Shown here in pieces: positions 58,351 to 64,000 of a DNA stretch of 64,000 nt; the first letter of the stretch is position 1; each line of letters starts with the position of its first letter. Origin of the DNA: Laetiporus sulphureus 93-53 (Eukaryota > Basidiomycota > Agaricomycetes > Polyporales > Laetiporaceae); assembly GCF_001632365.1 (NCBI RefSeq), contig NW_024468512.1, forward strand, positions 143,162 through 207,161, in the 5' to 3' direction. Both the position numbers and the translations under genes were made by a program. The notes under the pieces were generated by a model. It ran no database searches and was not told the origin of the DNA. It worked only from the letters and a program-made list of their open reading frames with translations.

Positions 58351-59229
58351 GCGAGTACTACCAGAGGGCACCATCAATGTACTACTTCGTGAGTATGCAG
58401 CAGTCTCCATTTCCAGGTTCATTACCAGCATGCTATAGCTTCTTGCAGACTCTGCACCTTTGTAGATATCACGATGGCCGTTGAAATGAATAGATTTGAT
58501 ATCCGCATTCAACATCGCTTGTATCGTATATAAGCTGCATGACCTTCAGACCAATTCCGACCGATTCCCGCGTTCCCTCTCCTATCCCAGGTCGACGTGC
58601 ATATGCCTTCATTTGCCTTCATTGTGTGCTATAATATTACTATGTAGACTTCACTGATTATCGTTTAACTCAATGATTACATGCCTGCAGTGAAGTAATG
58701 CTAGCGGGCACTCTCAACTCTTCGCCCACCACTCACTTGTATGAGGCATTCCGTGCGAGCTTTTGCGACGGTGCTGGTGGGAACGTCGTGGAAAGACATC
58801 GTGAACTGCAAAGATAATACCAGCCAGATGGGGACCGCTCTCTTCACTGAGCCTCTGACGTTCTGGACGGCCATCATGGCTTGAGCTCCCCACCTCACAA
58901 CATTGTACGACCGCGAACGATTTACAAGCCGTGAAATCTAGGTTTCATCCCGTCCTCTGCTGGCTTAAAGCGCGGAAATCAGACGAAGTAGAAGTCCTTC
59001 GGAGCTAGTGATGTCTCTCGGATTTGTTACGGACAACGGGTGACGAGTCAACCCGGCATACCTGGTCCCGTTGCTGTCCCCTCTTCCTACCTTCTTCCGT
59101 CATTGTGCCGCGACTGCTCTGCTCTACACTACAAGTACAGTCCTTCTGGAACGCTGGGATCACTGCTTATCGACACTGTTTACTCCTGGTCGTCCCTCCG
59201 GCTACCTGTAACATAGACACTGTGCAGAC
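58351..59229. other. intergenic region upstream of OPA3-like gene
   Basis: About 880 bases without a supported exon. It should contain the promoter and 5' UTR of the OPA3-like gene. Short ORFs on both strands have no recognisable content. Confidence 0.5.
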
Positions 59230-60137
59230 ATGGCTTCCACCAAGATTGCCATACTCCTCATCCGAGTGAGCTTTCTTTCCCTCAATATGCACATGTTGTC
59301 TGCGTTTCTGAGTCTTCTTTGAGACCATAGCGAAACCCATCAGCAACCAGATCAAGACACAAGCCAAACAGTACGTGACTCTGGTTGTTGGCCAATAGCG
59401 CGCCCCTCATCGAGCACGGCAGGCATGAGAAGTTCCGCGAATTCTGCGTGAACCTCGCACAGGGAATGTACAGGACGGAACTTAATATGCGGACGAACCT
59501 ACTAGGAGAACCGACGAAGCACATCCGTCCGCTGTCGGAGACGAGGTATGTCCCACGTTCGCCTTCGGTTTGTCTTTCCACCAAGATGTTCTGGTTTCAA
59601 GAGCAATAGAGAATGGCGCGAACGCCCTTGCAGAAGGATTCTTGTTCAGCGTAGCCGCGATACTCATACTAGGTGAAACATGGCGGTCATCACGAAATCA
59701 ATCGAAACGGAGGGACAGTGTGGATGATGCACTGGAGGAGCTCCAGACTAAGGTCGCGCAATTGACGGACAAGACACAGACTCTCCAACAGGCACTGGAT
59801 GAGCGATGGGAGGAGGAGAAACAGCGGTACGCTTCACTTGGTTGTTGCCGACATCGTCACGGAGCGCTGATGCTGATCCTCCCCGATTGGTGCAACTGAA
59901 CGCAGCAACGACGAATTAGCTCGCATATTGGAACGCGTTGTCGAGATTGGCCTCCGTGGCGGTTGGGCTGAGTTCGAGGGTACACCGCTATCATTACCCC
60001 GTATTCAGCTCACGCCGTTTCGCACGTCGCGGCTTTCGTCCTCTGATTCTGAAAGCGACGCTTCCGCGTCGCAAACGTCGAAACCAGGGAACGCTTCTCC
60101 ATTCGACTCTTCTGACAGCAGACCGTCACCGTCATGA
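59230..60137 (+). CDS. OPA3: OPA3-like mitochondrial outer-membrane/matrix protein
   Basis: Five exons: join(59230..59265,59324..59370,59423..59545,59602..59826,59906..60137), 220 residues. The first 12 residues are one exon (MASTKIAILLIR); the next reads TIAKPISNQIKTQAKQ, then HEKFREFCVNLAQGMYRTEL. These are the OPA3 N-terminal motifs. AIENGANALAEGFLFSVAAI forms the membrane segment; then a coiled coil (DALEELQTKVAQLTDKTQTL) and a Ser-rich tail. OPA3 proteins are mitochondrial and affect morphology and lipid metabolism. Splice sites were chosen to keep KQHEKFR; an alternative acceptor 24 bases earlier would need a 28-nt intron. No ORF longer than 75 codons spans this gene in one frame. Confidence 0.9.
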
Positions 60138-61630
60138 CGAGGCTGTGCCGTGCTTCAAGAACGTCGCTACTTACCGCGCTTATTTATTAGTGTACACTAT
60201 TGGAAACTATTTCGTCGGCTACCCCACACTGCCCGCTCACCGACTTGCCGGCCTTTACAGCCTCAAATTGACCCTGCGCGCCGCTCGCCAGAATTTCCAT
60301 GATGCACAACTTGCTTTCCGGTGCAACAAGCGTTTACTTAGTGCCACCGTAATCACCGAGCGTCTGTTCCGCATCAATACGCAGCGTGGTACATGTGACC
60401 GCGACTCGTCGCGCGCTTGAAAGTCGTGGCCCGTACGCCGTACGGCCAGTATAGCATTGCAACATCGCCTTCAGGCCCAAGTCTTCTGAAATTGTCTTGG
60501 GTGGCCTGGAAACTTCCTTAAGTTATCTCATCAGCCCGCGGGTCATATACTCTTTCCGTAAACACAGAGCTCGGATTATCTGAGTGCCGTCGTGCGGTAT
60601 CTCTGGATCAATCGTCATTGCAGACGTTTTATTGTGTGAGTGGTGCACAGCCTCAACGCGGCAGCAGACAGGATTGATTGAGCCAGTGCATTCCATGTGC
60701 ATACGGACGCGTCACGGGATTCCCAGATTCCGCAGTCTCTTGTGCTCATCTTCGTTGCTGCCCTCTGCGCAAGGAACAAGGAACGAGTTACTCAATTTTG
60801 GTGAGTGCAAACTTGCTTTTGATATAAGCGGTCTATGAACTGATCAGATCCATTTTTAAATCCTCAAGTTGCAGAGACACTCCGTCGTTAAACTTTTGGG
60901 AGCGCTTGCTGGTCGAGCGTTTGCTCACACGCAGGCTGTACTTTGTGGGTCCACAGCCTCTGATGCAGGTTGACGCACGACGCGGTCATCAGCCGATTTT
61001 GACATTAGTGCCATGACGCCTGCACCCGCGAGGGGCATGAAGCACTGCTTTCTCGGTTCTATGAACGCATCTAGCTGTATGACCACAGGATGGTCTCGCT
61101 CTTGCTATGTATATTTCCCGGTCAACAGATCGGCCAGCACGAGGCACATCATCGCAAGCCATCAGCCGACTGATCTAAGCGAATGGCGACGCAAGATCAC
61201 AAGATATCGCTAGTGATGTCTCGGTAGCGCCTTGCTTGTATCCTCTCCCGATACGATTCCCCGCGGCCATTCTTGTGTGAAGGCACTGCAGGTTCTGCTC
61301 TCCGTTCCTCCTTCTGGTCCAGACTAGACCGGGGGTTTTCGCAATGCGGAAATGCCGTTGAACGAATCTCTGGCTGTACACTTTCTGGAAGTCTCACTAC
61401 ACCTCCTCACTCCTCATGTTTTCATCATGTCCGCCGTGGCTCGGGAAGCCGCTGCAGAACATCGTGCTTGTCGGCATAGGCCTCTGCGAAGAAGGCTTTG
61501 CTGCATTCAGGCTGCCTTCGCCAATTGAGTCAGCGTATCGCCTTATAAATGGGGCCTCGGCGGCGTGGCTGGCAGAGACTTAAAAGCTCATTCGGTGGAT
61601 TGACTCGACCTCCTACTGAGAGAGCGCACT
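60138..61630. other. 1.5-kb intergenic region
   Basis: No coding exon with family features. The 160-codon frame at 59938-60420 overlaps the last OPA3 exon in another phase and is a shadow. The right end holds a core promoter candidate described separately. Confidence 0.5.
61521..61549 (+). promoter_or_regulatory. CCAAT and TATA boxes upstream of the 61631 gene
   Basis: CCAAT at 61521-61525 and TATAAA at 61544-61549 lie 110 and 87 bases before the ATG at 61631, with CT/AG mixed sequence between. Position and spacing fit a core promoter, and few other genes in the window show so clear a TATA box. Confidence 0.45.
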
Positions 61631-62695
61631 ATGAACCCATCTCTACCGAACGATTACTCGCAAACAAGCATGGATCTCGACATATCTGGCCTTCCAGTTA
61701 GGCCACTAGACCTTGACTTGCCCTTTCTCCTTGAGGTACGCTTCGAGCGATTGCTTCTAGATGATACTGACAGATTTGTTCAGAGTCCTGATTTCCCGTC
61801 CGTGGATTCACTTCTATTTAGCAACACGGTACGCTATTGCTCATCCAAGCGTGCGACTTGACTCATATCAGGTTTCAGCAACAGCAAATACCGGAGCCCA
61901 TCATAGCTTCCCAATCAAGTGATGGGCAACCCTTTGATAACTCTTTGCAGATCTATATGCAGAAGTAAGCTGGTTCCATCTAATCTTCGATTACAGTGCA
62001 GCTTACGTATCGTTTTTCGGTCCTGAACGATTCCAGCATGCACCTTACACCTACTTCGAGCGGTCTATCGTTCCCCTCGCCGGATATGGGCCGAAGTGAC
62101 TCTACTCCTTCAACCCCTTTAGTAATAAACGAACACAACCGTATCCGCGTGCCGCAAACAATGCAGTTCTTGGAAAACAGCGGATCCAACTACTCAGTTG
62201 ACTTTAACGTACGGGGTTCCCCTGGCGTCCGTATGCGAGATGTCCTTGATGACCGCGCTCGCTTGGACGACAGCGAGACACGCGTCTTCGAAAATACTGG
62301 TCTGCGTCGTTTCAACTTAGTCATAGCTGTAAGTCGCTCACTTCGCTCGTTGTGTCATTTGCTCATCGTTGCATAACGTATAGTGGCCGGGATATATACA
62401 AAACGGCCACTATGTCCAGGTGCAAGACAAAAATGGCTTCATCACGAAGAAGAAATTAGCGAAGCTGATCAGTTCTCAATTCTCCACTTGGATGACGAGC
62501 GCTGCTGTGAGTAATATCCCACACAATAATGGCGACGGTATTGACCCGTAGTTGCAGAAGCAGCCGTGCACAAAACGAAAGTGGGCCGTTGGCAAGCGCG
62601 GCGTTGATTTCAACAATATATGGCTGGTCCGCCTGGCTCCTGGGCATCGAAATGTGTGGATTGCTGAGGTGGAGTTACAGCTGCACGACGAATAA
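61631..62695 (+). CDS. uncharacterised Agaricomycete-type protein
   Basis: Six exons: join(61631..61735,61784..61828,61879..61964,62037..62328,62384..62506,62552..62695), 264 residues. The N-terminal 60 residues are acidic and Asp/Leu-rich (SMDLDISGLPVRPLDLDLP). A Ser/Pro-rich stretch follows. The C-terminal third reads WPGYIQNGHYVQVQ, then FITKKKLAKLISSQFSTW, then WLVRLAPGHRNVWIAEVELQ, a pattern I have seen in uncharacterised mushroom proteins (aromatic PGY plus an ITR..LA helix). I do not know the function. Introns 2 and 3 (50 and 72 nt) are needed to avoid in-frame stops. Confidence 0.74.
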
Positions 62696-63067
62696 CCTCG
62701 GAGAAAGCATGAAGAACTTACTTGATTCCGTGTGCTTACACTATATCCTTCATTTATGTAGATATTGCGACCTCCATTTTTACAGGGCTCTGATCCTTGA
62801 TACCCTAGTGTATAGCTATTCTCCATGTTGCGACTTCATGCGTCTGTAATCTCGCTCTAATCGACGTATACGAAGACCGAGGACCGAAACGCGACATAGA
62901 CACACGTGCTCGTAACAGCACGCGCCTACCACCAGGCTCAGCTCAACGCCTTCGACTCGATCCACCACCACCTAGTTAAACACGGCCGTATCATAAAGAG
63001 CACAACTTCATACATCGGAGACAAGCCCGTTTAGAGTAGTCGCACTCTTTCGTGACCAATTCACCCA
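62696..63067. other. spacer between co-oriented genes
   Basis: 372 bases with the 3' UTR of the orphan gene and the promoter of the BTB gene. No feature is recognised. Confidence 0.5.
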
Positions 63068-64000
63068 ATGCTAGAGCAGACCAGCAAGCACCCTCACATC
63101 AAGAGCGAAGACGAGGCCATGGACACCATTCCCGATTCAACAAGCGGCAGGCAATTGAGTCTGAAGCATCATGATGAGTACTGGTTCGCTGAGGGCAACA
63201 TCATCCTAGCCGCTGGCGACGTAGGCTTCCGCGTGCATAGCGGGGTGATCGTCCATGGATCAGGCTCCCCCGTCTTCAAGGATCTCTTTGAATACGCCCA
63301 AGCGACGCCTGAGGAATCAATCGATGGCTGTGCTGTGATAGAAGTCACCGATGACCCCGAGGAGCTAGCAGACCTTCTCTCGGTGCTATATAGCGCATCA
63401 GCGTGCGGCCGCTGCTTCATTTATCTGCAGGCTGCACATTGACGGTCACTTCGTTCTAGCATATGGGTACCCACAGTCATTGTCACCTTCGACACGATTG
63501 CTGCTTGTGTTCACCTGGGGAATAAATACCAGATGGATGATGTCTTCGAAGGCAGCCTCGATCGCCTGAAATCCTGCTTCCCAACCAGCTTCGACGACTG
63601 GGAACAGCTCGAGGTAGGCGATACCTACATCAGGAGCTCTGTGATGGAAGTTCAGGTGACGGACGCAATACGCGTCGTCAACCTAGCTCGCACCTGCGAA
63701 TGCACGGAATTGCTCCCCGTCGCGCTCTATATTTGCGCCACTCTCTCCTCTCGCGACCTCGTTCTCGGTGTCAACTCAGCGAATCTCCATCCCAATGACC
63801 TTGCTCGATGCGTCTCAGCCCGAAATAACATCTTGCAGTCGCTACCCTTTACCTCCATTTCCCAGATCATGCCGCATCCTCTCTGCTTCCGAGAATCATG
63901 CAGGGACAAATTGGATGAGTTTCCAGAATGGCTGTACCGGAATAGGTACCTCATTGATTATTATTTCCTGGGCTTCCCCAAAATCCCACTCGCCATGCTC
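63068..64000 (+). CDS. BTB/POZ-domain protein, 3' end outside the window
   Basis: Exon 1 is 63068..63402, exon 2 begins at 63460 and is open to the window edge (a donor at about 63944 may end it). DEYWFAEGNIILAAGDVGFR and HSGVIVHGSGSPVFKDLF form the BTB core, followed by VTDDPEELADLLSVLYSA. After the BTB fold come helices (FDTIAACVHLGNKYQMDDVF) typical of the large mushroom BTB family. Such proteins usually dimerise and act as Cullin-3 adaptors or transcription-linked factors. Agaricomycete genomes have many copies; this one is not in a visible cluster here. Confidence 0.86.

Noticed and set aside
59938..60420. 160-codon ORF past the OPA3 stop
   Set aside because: Overlaps the final OPA3 exon in another phase, and the OPA3 splice and Ser-rich tail explain the region better.

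Overview
The window is a stretch of nuclear DNA from a filamentous fungus, almost certainly a basidiomycete and most likely an Agaricomycete. The evidence is the dense set of short GT-AG introns (mostly 45-65 nt), very short exons, genes packed on both strands, proteins found mainly in mushroom-forming fungi (two DUF6699 proteins, a probable DUF6697 protein), and an intersectin of the basidiomycete Cin1 type. I see no operons, CRISPR arrays, prophage, insertion sequences or intact transposons. Exon joins were worked out by hand from splice consensus, frame and family motifs.

Layout. 1-10 kb: 3' end of ALG2, a DUF6699 gene, a 3.5-kb gene-poor interval, a ten-exon fatty acid desaturase and a second DUF6699 gene. 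9.8-18.1 kb: a CCDC124/Lso2-type ribosome factor, a calcipressin (calcineurin regulator), a large cysteine-rich/EGF membrane protein ending in an NPF motif, and the Rab GTPase Ypt1. 18.8-29.7 kb: the translesion polymerase REV1, a methyltransferase, a tRNA-Gly(CCC), the bifunctional thiamine enzyme THI20, and two tandem endonuclease III (NTH1) paralogues. 30-35.8 kb: the NatC subunit NAA35/MAK10, divergent from mitochondrial Trp-tRNA synthetase, then an intronless degenerate P450. 35.8-38.2 kb is gene-poor. 38.2-46 kb: a coiled-coil DUF6697-like protein, mitoribosomal mS33, divergent from the mitochondrial helicase SUV3, a small secreted protein and a conserved hypothetical. 46.1-53 kb: an 18-exon intersectin with EH, coiled coil, WH2, two SH3, DH and PH domains. 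54.6-64 kb: CDC73 (Paf1 complex), an inositol polyphosphate kinase, a small ORF, an OPA3-like protein, an Agaricomycete-type orphan and a BTB/POZ protein running off the end.

Functional themes. DNA repair (REV1 and two NTH1 copies), mitochondrial gene expression (MSW1, mS33, SUV3, each with a short divergent promoter), endocytosis and actin (the intersectin, with the NPF protein as a possible ligand) and signalling (calcipressin, Ypt1, inositol kinase) recur. The region looks like core chromosome. The best leads are the NTH1 tandem with a GT-to-GC donor change in one copy, two further splicing oddities (a 13-nt Rab microexon and an unresolved exon junction in the inositol kinase), the DUF6699 pair, the P450-like protein with eroded motifs, and the single-gene intersectin scaffold. 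I found no clearly new multi-gene system.
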